Origin: a virus | IMG/VR virus record: IMGVR_UViG_3300009181_000406 | Span: 1-21,624 of that record | Strand: one strand, 5' to 3' | Length of the DNA stretch: 21,624 bases | In this document: in pieces, positions 13,551 to 21,624 of the stretch | Position numbering within the stretch: the stretch's first letter is position 1 | Layout of the letters: each line of letters opens with the position of its first letter | The notes under the pieces: generated by a model | Databases searched by the model: none | Seen by the model: the letters and a program-made list of their open reading frames with translations, nothing else | Told to the model about the DNA's origin: nothing | Position numbers and translations under genes: made by a program

Positions 13551-16500
13551 ATGAGCCTAGAACGAGAACTCCGCACCAACTGGGATAATGTCTATTATCC
13601 AGAGCCTGATGTTGTTGAGCCACAGATGCCTGCTGGTCAACAGCCTGGTGATGTGTTGATGGCTGAAGTGGGTGCTAGTAAATTGCCACCTAGCTCATAC
13701 AGTGGTGTAATGCCTCAAGGCACAACGATGACAGATACGGGTGGCGGTGCTGCTGTTGGATTTAGACCAGCTGCTCCAAAGCGTTCTACTGGCGGTGCGC
13801 TTGAAGTGCCAATAAACCCAATAGCTAGAGTTGTCTCACAAGCTGCAAATTGGTTTGGCGATTTGGTTGATAAAGGTGCATCTTTGTATGACACCATGAA
13901 TTTAATTGTGCCAGGCGGTATTGATCCAAACGCTACAGTTAGTTTACCGACTGGATTTTCTCCAAGACCTGGACAGATAAACCCAGCTACAGGCGAGATG
14001 ATGCCAGCTACTTTGGGTATGAATCCGCAAGAAGTTAACGTCAAAGCGTTATTAGAATCTATGCCCGTATCAGAGACAATAGGTGTGCGTGGTTTGTCTC
14101 GATTAGCCGAGTCATTGGGTACAGGTGAAATGCCTAAGTTCTTTGATGTACTTGATAGTCTTGGTTTAATCCCTGCGGGTACTGGTACAGCTGGAGTGTT
14201 AAGGGCTACTGCTGGTACTGCTGGCAAGGTTGCTAAAGAATTAGCGCCTACAGCTGGTGAGATGGTCAGCAAAGGTATGTCTAAGCTTGGCACACCACTA
14301 CAGACAAACATAATCCCTGATGGGCCATCATTATCTGGCCCAATAGAAATAAGTAGACAAGAAAAATCTGTAATAACTACGGCTACTAAACGCAATCCAG
14401 TATTAAATCAGTCTGCAACAAAAGCAGTTGAAAATTTACATAATAACTACCCTGTATCTGATGGATGGACACCAGTAGAAGTTAACAAAATTACATTTAA
14501 AAAAGGTAAATCTGGTGAAAAAATACCAGAGATTGAAACAAATCAAATACCTTATGATTTCCACACGCCACCAGAAGGTGTGCCGAAAGAAGCATGGCAA
14601 GCAACTTTATCAAGCCGTATTGTTGATGAGGTTCAGACTGTTGTTGATAGAGCAAAATCTGGCGATCAATCTGCTAAAAACATTATTGCTGAAGCTGGTT
14701 GGTACAGGGCTATGCGTGATCAATTGAGATCAGAGTTTGGTGGTATTGGGGATGTCTTTGCTGACGTACTTGGGACAACATCTGCACAAACTGATGTGCG
14801 TCAAAACTTTAAAAATGCAGTTGCAATATTAAATAAATTTAGTCGTGGTGATTATGATAATGCCTTGGCTGCATATGAAAAACGAGTTAGCTCTGGTCAA
14901 AGTGTTGATCCTAAAACATTGAATGAGCTTTATAAAGCAGGAGAATTTGATTTAATTAGAAGTGATGCTGGTGCATTATTTAATACAAATAGCCCAGCAA
15001 GTATGGGGGCTTTACTTGATATGTTTAGATCAGTTAAAGCTGGTGATTCTCCAAAGACACCTAACTTTACAGGCAATTTGATTGGTCTTACTAATGAAGC
15101 AACTATAGATGTATGGGCTGCTAGGATGTTAAGACGTATGGCAGATTTACCAAGAATACCTCCACCAGCAGAAAAAGGTGTTGCTGGAAAACATTTGGCA
15201 GGCTCTACTCTTTATGAACCAAATGTTGGAAGTGAGTTTGGTTTTGGTCAAGATGTATTTAAAGAGGCAGCAGCAGAAATAAACAGCAATGGAATGATTA
15301 AAGGTGTTGATCCACAAATTGGAAATTTAGGCCCTGATGATTTACAAGCTGTTGCATGGTTTATTGAAAAAGAAAAATGGTCTACTAATGGGTGGACTAC
15401 TAAGGCTGGCGAAGGTGGATCTCTTGATTATGAAATGTCATTAGCTGGATCTCCAGAGCAAGCTAGGATTGCAGAATTACGCAAAGGTCTTAATGCTGGA
15501 TTTCAACCACCACCAATGCGTGTTGGTGAAAAGCGTGAGATGCGTGATACTTTGCCAATAGATCCAAATACAGTTGGCCCACCTTTACCGCCAATGGTTG
15601 GGCCATCTATTTACCCAAGCAGAGCCGATCAAGCAAGACAAACTGATATAGCTAATAAGATAGCAATGCGTCAGGAGCTTCAATCTATGAAGACTCCACT
15701 TGAAAGATATCAGCTCGGTGTATCTGGTGAGCGTCCTAATAAGCCAATGAGTAATTATGGCCAAGCAGAACTGGCTGCAGAATTTGATGATGTTGTACGC
15801 AATGACAAATCTGTTGTGACATACAACCTTGCAAATACTTACGGTTCATTCATGGGATCTACAGAACGTGCATTAAATGCAGAATTTGTTGTACGTCAAG
15901 ATTTTTCCCCAACTACTCTTGAAAGACGTTTGATTGAGCAAGGTAAAGCATATGACCAAGATGCGGTCTTTATGTCTAAGGTTGTCAAAGATGGCACTGC
16001 GCCAAATGCAAGACCTGGTGTAGAAATCTATTTCAAAGAAAAGATTACTCCAGATCAGATGGCTAAAGTCACTGAGCGTCTACGTCAATATGGCGTTGAT
16101 GGTTTTACGTATGTCACTGATATGCGTTTTTCTGATAAGGTCAATGTGCAAGTAAAAGCTGGTGCAGCTGAAACAGCAGGCTTAAATGGAATACGTTTTC
16201 AATACATACCAGAGTTTGATGACTCCTATAACGCTGCCAATAAAACGCAAATAATGGTTGAAAAACAAAGATTGTTTAATAAAATTGTTAGTGATACAAT
16301 TCAAGATGGAAATGTATCAGATGCCAGAGTGGTGTACTACGATACTAAAGTCCATTTTAGGAGTGACTACGATGCTTACCTTGGAAGAAATGCTGAAGGA
16401 GGAAATCCAACGTCTGGGACAGGATCATCCAGCGGTGCAAATGCTACGCAATCAAATAACAGCGGAAAAGTCGGGCAAGACTTTGCAAGAGGTGTATCTG

Positions 16501-16574
16501 ACAGGCTCCGTAAAAAAGCAATCAAGTCAAGCGCCAGCATAGGCAAGGGTCAACCAAGTGGGGGTACTGAGTAA
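13551..16574 (+). CDS. Large internal virion protein with a DUF7178-like central domain
   Basis: 1007 aa. The N-terminal 250 residues are Pro/Gly-rich and low in predicted structure. A conserved domain lies at about 340-615: GWYRAMRDQLRSEFGGIGDV, then FADVLGTTSAQTDVRQNF, PNFTGNLIGL, EATIDVWAARM (517-527) and QAVAWFIEKEKW (599-610). The pattern 'S-x-x-T-x-V-x-x-N-F-x-x-A ... F-x-x-N-L-x-G ... T-x-D-x-W-A-x-R' resembles phage DUF7178-type domains and, more distantly, the helical core of base-excision glycosylases; any enzymatic role is speculation. The C-terminal part has IYFKEKITPDQM and a GVDGFTYVTDMRF segment, then a Ser/Gly/Asn-rich basic tail. Position among ejection proteins suggests it is packaged and injected. 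It overlaps the next gene by 1 nt. Confidence 0.75.
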   Translation: MSLERELRTNWDNVYYPEPDVVEPQMPAGQQPGDVLMAEVGASKLPPSSYSGVMPQGTTMTDTGGGAAVGFRPAAPKRSTGGALEVPINPIARVVSQAANWFGDLVDKGASLYDTMNLIVPGGIDPNATVSLPTGFSPRPGQINPATGEMMPATLGMNPQEVNVKALLESMPVSETIGVRGLSRLAESLGTGEMPKFFDVLDSLGLIPAGTGTAGVLRATAGTAGKVAKELAPTAGEMVSKGMSKLGTPLQTNIIPDGPSLSGPIEISRQEKSVITTATKRNPVLNQSATKAVENLHNNYPVSDGWTPVEVNKITFKKGKSGEKIPEIETNQIPYDFHTPPEGVPKEAWQATLSSRIVDEVQTVVDRAKSGDQSAKNIIAEAGWYRAMRDQLRSEFGGIGDVFADVLGTTSAQTDVRQNFKNAVAILNKFSRGDYDNALAAYEKRVSSGQSVDPKTLNELYKAGEFDLIRSDAGALFNTNSPASMGALLDMFRSVKAGDSPKTPNFTGNLIGLTNEATIDVWAARMLRRMADLPRIPPPAEKGVAGKHLAGSTLYEPNVGSEFGFGQDVFKEAAAEINSNGMIKGVDPQIGNLGPDDLQAVAWFIEKEKWSTNGWTTKAGEGGSLDYEMSLAGSPEQARIAELRKGLNAGFQPPPMRVGEKREMRDTLPIDPNTVGPPLPPMVGPSIYPSRADQARQTDIANKIAMRQELQSMKTPLERYQLGVSGERPNKPMSNYGQAELAAEFDDVVRNDKSVVTYNLANTYGSFMGSTERALNAEFVVRQDFSPTTLERRLIEQGKAYDQDAVFMSKVVKDGTAPNARPGVEIYFKEKITPDQMAKVTERLRQYGVDGFTYVTDMRFSDKVNVQVKAGAAETAGLNGIRFQYIPEFDDSYNAANKTQIMVEKQRLFNKIVSDTIQDGNVSDARVVYYDTKVHFRSDYDAYLGRNAEGGNPTSGTGSSSGANATQSNNSGKVGQDFARGVSDRLRKKAIKSSASIGKGQPSGGTE

Positions 16575-19525
16575 TGGCTATTCAACCACTTGACTTACGA
16601 CTTGACAAACTTAATCAGCAAATAGCTGATACTGATCAACGCATTGATTTAGCTACTCAGCCAAAGGTTGACCCTAACATTGATGCTACTGTGCCTACTG
16701 TGCCAGAAGACATTAGGCAAGATGATGTACAAGTAGCAGGGTTGTTCTCTGTGCCTGGCATGATTGCCAAGGCTATTAAGAATGTAGACATACGCAAGCC
16801 TCCTACTCCACCAGTAACACCAGAGGCAATTGCTGCTGCAGCCATTGAAGATACAACCAAAGCTGCCGTTGCTATTGGGGTCAGCACTCCTATCCCTGCT
16901 AAAGTTGTTACCAAGGTTGAGCTTGCTAAACAAGGGCGCCCTGGCATGACTCCAGAGGCTTTCCTAAGTCAGCGTCAAGAAGTTAAAGACTTAAGACTGA
17001 CCACAGATCCTGCGCTTGAGAAACCACCAGAGTTGGAATTCAATCTGCCATTGATGGCTACAGAAGAAGATGTTAAATCTACTGTTGAAACCATTAACAA
17101 AATGGCAGGCATTGAGACTAAGCGCATTACCTTTGATGATGTAAAGACTGCAGCAGAAGGTGCTGGCATTGGTCCTAAGTTTATTGATGAGATTACATCA
17201 GGAAAACTAAAGGTTAATCCTGATAACACATACAAAGCATTAAATGCAATGGTAGCCAGTGCCAAGAATTTGGATGGACTTGCCAATAAAGTAGCTAATG
17301 GAACAGCCACTCCAACTGAAATAGCAGAGATGGCGCAGACTGTCCACTTTCATAGTGTCTTACAGCAAGGGGTCAAAGGCTACCAAACTAATATTGCTCA
17401 GTCATTGGCTGTCATGCGGATACCTAGAGATGGATCTGTAGACATCACAAGCATCATTGAGAACTTTGGCACTGAGACAGACATGGTTAAGTTTGCTCAA
17501 GCCTATTTGGATTTAAAGACTCCAGAAGGAAAAGCCAACCTTATCAAAGAAGCTGCTCAAGGTAATGTTTGGGAGAAGCTGTTTACTGTTTACATTAACG
17601 GTATCTTGTCTCGCCCTGGCACACACATTAAGAATGCACTAAGTAACACGGTATTTTTACCTTATCGTATGGCTGAACGTGCTGGCGCTGCGGTGCTAGG
17701 TGATCTACGTGCTGGTATTGGTTTGGGTGGTGATACATCTTATGAGCTAATGGAAGTACCTACCATGTTGGCATCTAGTCCTACTGCTATCAAAAATGGT
17801 TTGCAGTTAATGTCTCATGCTTTTGCTAATGGTGTACCAAAGGGTTGGACAGATCCTGTCAAGATTGCAAGACAGCAATCCCGCATGGAGTTGTTTAACT
17901 ATAGGGCTGATGGATCATTGTTGTCATCTGGACTCAAGGCAATCAACTATGTAACTACTTTGCCTGGCAGAAGTCTGATGGCTTCAGATGAGTTTTTTAA
18001 AGGTGTTAACTACACATATGAGTTGGCTGCTGAAACTGCAAGACTTGGAATACAAACCTATGACGATGCGCTCAAAGGTGGTTCTAACATTGCTGATGCA
18101 CTCAAAGCCAAAGATGATGCAATCAATCAATTCTTGCTTGAGCCACCAGACTACGTAGCTAACCTTGCAGAGATTGGTACTTTCACACAGAAACTAGAAG
18201 GTACAGCTGGCAAACTGCAAGCAAGTCTAACACCCAATACGGCAACTGGCTTTGCTTTGCGTACCCAGATGCCATTCATTGCAACCCCTGTAAACATTAT
18301 GGGTGAGGTTGTCTCTCGCACACCATTGGCGCCATTCACTAAGTCTTATTATGCAGCCATGAAAGCAGGCGGCAAAGAGGCAGACATGGCCAACGTAAAG
18401 TTAGGTCTTAGTTCTGCTGTTCTTTATGTATATAGCCAGGCTGCTGTCAATGGTGAAATTACAGGCTCAGGACCAGGTGACAAGGGTACACGACAGGCTA
18501 TGGAGCGCCAAGGGTGGCAAGCGTATAGCGATGTTTATGATATCTCTAAAATTAAAGAAGATGTACGAGATGTATTTTCTCCATTCCCTGGCACTCGATT
18601 TGGATCAGGAGATTATGCAGGCAAGGTCTTTGTGTCTTACCAAGGCACAGAGCCAATAGGCGCTTTTAAAGGTGTAGGTGCAGATTATGCAGACTATGTA
18701 CGGTATGAGCAAGATGACAGTCGAGTCAACGCATACGTTGGTGGCATAGTCTTTGGTATTGCTAACTATATGTTGGAGCATCCATTCCTGACAGGCGTAT
18801 CTAACATTGCTACTTTGATGGGTGGAAACATACCCAATACAAGAGAGCATCTGGTTACTATGGTTAACGGCATAGCCAAGATTGGCGCAACCACAATGTT
18901 CAAAGCTGTTGAGCCATTGAGTGGTATGGTGACTAGCGCTAAAGAAAAAATAGATCCTATGCGTAGAGACTACCAAGCAGATCCTAATTTACCTGCTGGC
19001 CTCAAAGGTTTGATGGATGGGTTAAACAAATGGAAGTCTGAAACACCAGGGCTTTCCGAGTCATTGCCACCAATGCTTAATATTTGGAGTGAGCCTGTAT
19101 ACCATGAGTTTGCATGGTCACCAATCCGCATGAAGGAAGGTTCACAGCGCCCTGTTGATCAGGCACTTATTCAGCTTAATGCTAATGTGGCTATGCCTGC
19201 TAGAACTGTGAGTAGACGAGATGAGACAACTGGCATATTAACTCCTACCAAATTAAAGACTGAAGAATATAATGAGATGCTGAGAATAGCCAATCAAGAA
19301 ATGAATCTTGAGTCTGAGGTTATGGCTGCAGTTAATGTGGTGAAAGAAGATAAGAATCCTGATAACTTAATCTTTCATCAGAATGTAGTTAAGAAAGTAT
19401 TTGGCGATGTGTTTGAAGGTGCAAAAAAGAAACTGATGGAAGATAGTATGTACTCAGATGACATCAAGAAACGTATTGCTGATAAGGCACAGCGCCTTAA
19501 ACAATTTGGACAAGGAGCGAAATAA
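16574..19525 (+). CDS. Large internal virion (ejection) protein, gp16-like position
   Basis: 983 aa. After a disordered, Pro-rich N-terminus (about 1-140) come long helices including FTVYINGILSRPGTHIKNAL, followed by SNTVFLPYRMAERAGAAVLG. A later region carries RQAMERQGWQAYSDVYDISK, GTRFGSGDYAGKVFVSYQGT and a YEQDDSRVNAYVGGIVFGIA stretch with moderately hydrophobic helices. The same succession (IN.ILSG..TH..N..SN, then MERQGW.P.S) occurs in very large ejection or polyvalent proteins of environmental podoviruses. No lytic transglycosylase (SLT) motif is visible, unlike T7 gp16. It is the last gene before the fibres. Likely injected to span the periplasm or inner membrane; role inferred from position and composition. 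Confidence 0.75.
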   Translation: MAIQPLDLRLDKLNQQIADTDQRIDLATQPKVDPNIDATVPTVPEDIRQDDVQVAGLFSVPGMIAKAIKNVDIRKPPTPPVTPEAIAAAAIEDTTKAAVAIGVSTPIPAKVVTKVELAKQGRPGMTPEAFLSQRQEVKDLRLTTDPALEKPPELEFNLPLMATEEDVKSTVETINKMAGIETKRITFDDVKTAAEGAGIGPKFIDEITSGKLKVNPDNTYKALNAMVASAKNLDGLANKVANGTATPTEIAEMAQTVHFHSVLQQGVKGYQTNIAQSLAVMRIPRDGSVDITSIIENFGTETDMVKFAQAYLDLKTPEGKANLIKEAAQGNVWEKLFTVYINGILSRPGTHIKNALSNTVFLPYRMAERAGAAVLGDLRAGIGLGGDTSYELMEVPTMLASSPTAIKNGLQLMSHAFANGVPKGWTDPVKIARQQSRMELFNYRADGSLLSSGLKAINYVTTLPGRSLMASDEFFKGVNYTYELAAETARLGIQTYDDALKGGSNIADALKAKDDAINQFLLEPPDYVANLAEIGTFTQKLEGTAGKLQASLTPNTATGFALRTQMPFIATPVNIMGEVVSRTPLAPFTKSYYAAMKAGGKEADMANVKLGLSSAVLYVYSQAAVNGEITGSGPGDKGTRQAMERQGWQAYSDVYDISKIKEDVRDVFSPFPGTRFGSGDYAGKVFVSYQGTEPIGAFKGVGADYADYVRYEQDDSRVNAYVGGIVFGIANYMLEHPFLTGVSNIATLMGGNIPNTREHLVTMVNGIAKIGATTMFKAVEPLSGMVTSAKEKIDPMRRDYQADPNLPAGLKGLMDGLNKWKSETPGLSESLPPMLNIWSEPVYHEFAWSPIRMKEGSQRPVDQALIQLNANVAMPARTVSRRDETTGILTPTKLKTEEYNEMLRIANQEMNLESEVMAAVNVVKEDKNPDNLIFHQNVVKKVFGDVFEGAKKKLMEDSMYSDDIKKRIADKAQRLKQFGQGAK

Positions 19526-20469
19526 TGGCGTATCCAATTAGTGACGTACTACGCAGGGTTGTCTACACAGGCAGCGCTGGTGTAGGACCGTATTCTTTTA
19601 GCTTTGAGATATTGGCCAACACCGATATCTTGGTTTACAAGAATACAACTCTGTTGACACTGACAACTAACTACACAGTTACCATCAATGCCAATGGCAC
19701 AGGCTCGGTTACCTTGGTTGTTGCTGCTACAAATGCAGACACCATCACGATTGCTGGAGACAGGGCTATTCAAAGGGCTACAGATTTTGTGACTGGTGGA
19801 GATCTTTTTGCCAATACTCTTAATGATGAGTTTGATAGCCTTGTAATTTTTAGCCAGCAAATTGATGAGAAGGCTGATCGTGCGCTTAAAGCACCAGTAA
19901 CAGATCCAACATCCATTGACATGACATTGCCTGTTAAAGCTAGTCGGGCTGGCTATGTGCTGTCATTTAACTCAACCACTGGTAACCCAGAAGTTACTAC
20001 CACAGTAGGGGCAATTAACTCTGCAGCTACTGATGCTGCTAATGCAGCTGCTAGTGCTAGTGCTGCATCTACATCTGCTAGTGCTGCGTCTGCTAGTGCA
20101 TCTGCTGCAAGTTCTAGCGCAAGCTCTGCTTCTGCTTCTGCTGCTTCTGCTTTGTACAGAACGTCTGCAACAGGATCTTTAAACACACCAGTAGGTACAA
20201 CTGCACAAAGAGATAGTCCTGCGTCTACTGGTTTTTTTAGATTCAATACAACCAATACACAGTTTGAGGGATACAACGGAACGGCATGGGCTGGTGTAGG
20301 TGGTGCTAGTGGTGGTGGTGGCAATCCAATTGTTTACGAAAACGACATCACGATTAGTGTGAACTACACAATCACAACAAACAAGAACGCAATGAGCGCA
20401 GGGCCATTGACGCTCAATTCGGGAATAACCGTGACCGTTCCAAGTGGTAGCACTTGGGTGGTTCTATAA
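19525..20469 (+). CDS. Tail fibre, T7 gp17-like N-terminal domain with Ala/Ser shaft
   Basis: 314 aa. Residues about 1-140 match the tail-attachment domain of T7-type fibres: LRRVVYTGSAGVGPYSFSFE, then ANTDILVYKNTTLLTLTTNY, a glycine/valine strand pair, and a helix with FANTLNDEFDSLVIFSQQID. Residues about 166-209 are almost only Ala and Ser, a probable trimeric coiled-coil shaft. The C-terminal part has the fibre motif GTTAQRDSPASTGFFRFNTT, then FEGYNGTAWAGVGG, and ends with ISVNYTITTNKNAMSAGP and a VTVPSGSTWVVL strand, a common closing segment. It is anchored to the tail nozzle and carries receptor-binding partners. It is far shorter than T7 gp17 (553 aa), so receptor binding probably lies in the following genes. 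Confidence 0.88.
   Translation: MAYPISDVLRRVVYTGSAGVGPYSFSFEILANTDILVYKNTTLLTLTTNYTVTINANGTGSVTLVVAATNADTITIAGDRAIQRATDFVTGGDLFANTLNDEFDSLVIFSQQIDEKADRALKAPVTDPTSIDMTLPVKASRAGYVLSFNSTTGNPEVTTTVGAINSAATDAANAAASASAASTSASAASASASAASSSASSASASAASALYRTSATGSLNTPVGTTAQRDSPASTGFFRFNTTNTQFEGYNGTAWAGVGGASGGGGNPIVYENDITISVNYTITTNKNAMSAGPLTLNSGITVTVPSGSTWVVL
20020..20151 (+). repeat. Ala/Ser-coding degenerate triplet tract in the tail fibre
   Basis: About 130 nt built mainly from GCT, GCA, TCT and AGT codons (alternating Ala and Ser), encoding fibre residues about 166-209. Many near-identical 6-9 nt units (for example GCTAGT, TCTGCT) make it prone to slippage or recombination that would change shaft length in steps of whole codons. 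The opposite-strand frame is open only because of this composition. Confidence 0.8.
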
Positions 20470-20478
20470 GGAGTATCT

Positions 20479-21330
20479 ATGGGAGTTAAACTCGTCTCAG
20501 CAAGTGCAGGGTCTGTCGAGATTGTTGCACCTACAACTGCGTCAAATTACACCGCTACGATGCCTGCGGTTACAGGTAATGTTGTAATTGATTCAGCAAC
20601 ACAAACATTAACAAATAAAACGCTGACCAGCCCAACAATAGGCGGCACACCTGTAATGGGCGCAAGTGTTATTACTTCGGGTACATCAGTATCTACTGCA
20701 ACTTGTTCGTTTACTGGCGTAATTTCTACAACAACTTTAACTGCGTCTGCCGTAACGGGAACTATTGCGGTGGGTCAGTTAATTACAGGTACGGGCGTAA
20801 CGGCTGGAACTGTTATCACGGCTCTTGGCACAGGCACAGGCGGTGCAGGAACATATACAGTTAGCGCATCACAAACAGTTTCCTCTACAACGATTACAGT
20901 AGTTGGATTGGATTTTTTAAGCATCCCGTCTTGGGTTAAGCGGATTACTGTGATGTTTAATGGTGTCAGTACAAATGGAACTTCTGACCCTTTAGTTCAA
21001 ATAGGTGCTGGAAGCATTACAACAACAGGCTATTCAAGTGTTGGGTCTTATATTGCAACTGGCAACGTAACATCTACAAATACAGTAACTAACGGTTTTA
21101 ATATTCGTGATGCCGCCGCTAACGCTGTTAGGAATGGGCATATGGTAATTACAAACGTATCAGGATACATTTGGGTATCGAGCCATACATTGTGCGATTT
21201 ACCAAACGGAACATCAAATGTTGGTGGTGGTGGTTTAACTCTTTCTGGTGTTTTTGACAGAGTTCGTATCACCACTACCAACGGCACAGATACTTTTGAC
21301 GCTGGCTCAATTAACATTCTTTACGAATAA
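20479..21330 (+). CDS. Fibre or receptor-binding protein with inserted Gly/Thr-rich module
   Basis: 283 aa with AAGGAG (20468-20473) upstream of ATG 20479. The N-terminus has the common fibre motif [20 protein letters not shown] (39-58). Residues about 76-141 are a Gly/Thr/Val-rich beta module ([20 protein letters not shown], then [20 protein letters not shown]) that recurs in many phage tail and surface genes. The C-terminal part starts at [20 protein letters not shown] and continues to [20 protein letters not shown], ending in NILYE. That C-terminal pattern is familiar from fibre tips of environmental phages. Probably trimeric and receptor-facing. CpG dinucleotides are clearly more frequent here than in the tail tube genes. 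Confidence 0.8.
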   Translation: MGVKLVSASAGSVEIVAPTTASNYTATMPAVTGNVVIDSATQTLTNKTLTSPTIGGTPVMGASVITSGTSVSTATCSFTGVISTTTLTASAVTGTIAVGQLITGTGVTAGTVITALGTGTGGAGTYTVSASQTVSSTTITVVGLDFLSIPSWVKRITVMFNGVSTNGTSDPLVQIGAGSITTTGYSSVGSYIATGNVTSTNTVTNGFNIRDAAANAVRNGHMVITNVSGYIWVSSHTLCDLPNGTSNVGGGGLTLSGVFDRVRITTTNGTDTFDAGSINILYE

Positions 21331-21339
21331 GGACAAGAT

Positions 21340-21624
21340 ATGAGTGTATCAATCAACGGCACAACGGGCATCACCCTAGCTGGGCAGTTTGACTCTGCCA
21401 GCACCTTTGGGTTCAAGAATAGAATTCTAAACGGCTCAATGATTGTTGACCAAAGAAATGCGGCGGCATCACAAACATTTACTGCGGCGGGGGCTTTAGC
21501 TTATTCTGTTGATAGATGGTATGGGTACTGTACAGGTGCTAACGTCACGGGTCAGCAAGTTGCGGGTTCAGGAGCAGTTCAAAACAGATACAGGTTTACA
21601 GGTGCGGCATCGGTTACCGCCGTA
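21340..21624 (+). CDS. Fibre or receptor-binding protein, N-terminal part (cut by window end)
   Basis: An open frame of 95 codons from ATG 21340 runs off the window. It begins SVSINGTTGITLAGQFDSAS and continues FGFKNRILNGSMIVDQRNAA, then AYSVDRWYGYCTGA. The block 'FKNRIINGxMxIDQRNAG ... YxxDRWxxxxxG' is a frequent opening of phage tail or fibre proteins whose following domain resembles carbohydrate-binding beta sandwiches. A modest AAGGA (21329-21333) lies 6 nt upstream. It follows the second fibre gene by 9 nt and continues the host-recognition module. The full length and C-terminal receptor domain lie outside the window. Confidence 0.8.
   Translation, partial: MSVSINGTTGITLAGQFDSASTFGFKNRILNGSMIVDQRNAAASQTFTAAGALAYSVDRWYGYCTGANVTGQQVAGSGAVQNRYRFTGAASVTAV

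Noticed and set aside
13715-14395. 226-codon open frame on the minus strand
   Set aside because: It lies fully inside the 1007-aa gene, has a Pro/Val/Ala-rich composition reflecting codon bias of the sense gene, and has no RBS or family-like motif.
19953-20324. 123-codon Ala-rich frame on the minus strand
   Set aside because: Complement of the Ala/Ser-coding tract in the fibre gene; open only because of low-complexity codons.
19525-21624. Diversity-generating retroelement as in BPP-1
   Set aside because: No reverse transcriptase, no template/variable repeat pair, and no C-type lectin Mtd-like end is visible in this window; the downstream region is not available.

Overview
The window is the structural half of a tailed-phage genome (Caudoviricetes) with podovirus, T7-type virion logic. 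Every supported gene lies on the + strand, tightly packed with 1-14 nt overlaps, and both ends are cut inside genes. No integrase, replication, lysis or RNA polymerase gene is visible. The two strong promoters are plain sigma70 consensus, so the virion genes appear to be read by host RNA polymerase rather than a phage enzyme. Gene order (terminase first, a Bbp19-like protein before the scaffold) recalls Bordetella BPP-1-like and environmental (freshwater or marine) podoviruses more than T7 itself. A Gram-negative bacterial host is likely, but the host cannot be named from this sequence.

Layout. 1-6733 is a packaging and portal operon: small terminase C-terminus, large terminase, a GNAT-fold gp13-like protein, two very small proteins, a beta-rich probable virion protein, a cysteine-rich protein with a HiPIP-like signature, the portal, a small conserved phage protein, a Bbp19-like protein and the scaffold. 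6734-7442 is a 700-nt largely non-coding island. It holds a terminator with a sigma70 promoter nested in it, a compact structured RNA of about 100 nt ending in a second terminator, further hairpins, a 33-aa zinc-ribbon-like gene, a second consensus promoter, and a folded leader for the capsid gene. 7443-8579 encodes the major capsid protein and a small probable decoration protein, followed by a 13-bp GNRA-capped hairpin. 8651-19525 is the tail tube and ejection module: tail tubular A and B, a gp14-like and a gp15-like protein, then two proteins of about 1,000 aa. 19525-21624 is the adhesion module: a T7 gp17-like tail fibre stem with an Ala/Ser-rich shaft, then two further fibre or receptor-binding genes, the last cut by the window end.

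Together the genes would package DNA (terminase, portal), build the procapsid (scaffold, capsid, decoration), close the head with a short non-contractile tail (tubular A/B), load ejection proteins into the head, and attach to the host (fibres). The most unusual part is 6734-7442. There the capsid gene appears uncoupled from the scaffold operon and preceded by at least two folded RNAs, one of which can adopt a terminator or a mutually exclusive three-way-junction fold. These RNA folds were found by hand and have not been tested by covariation.
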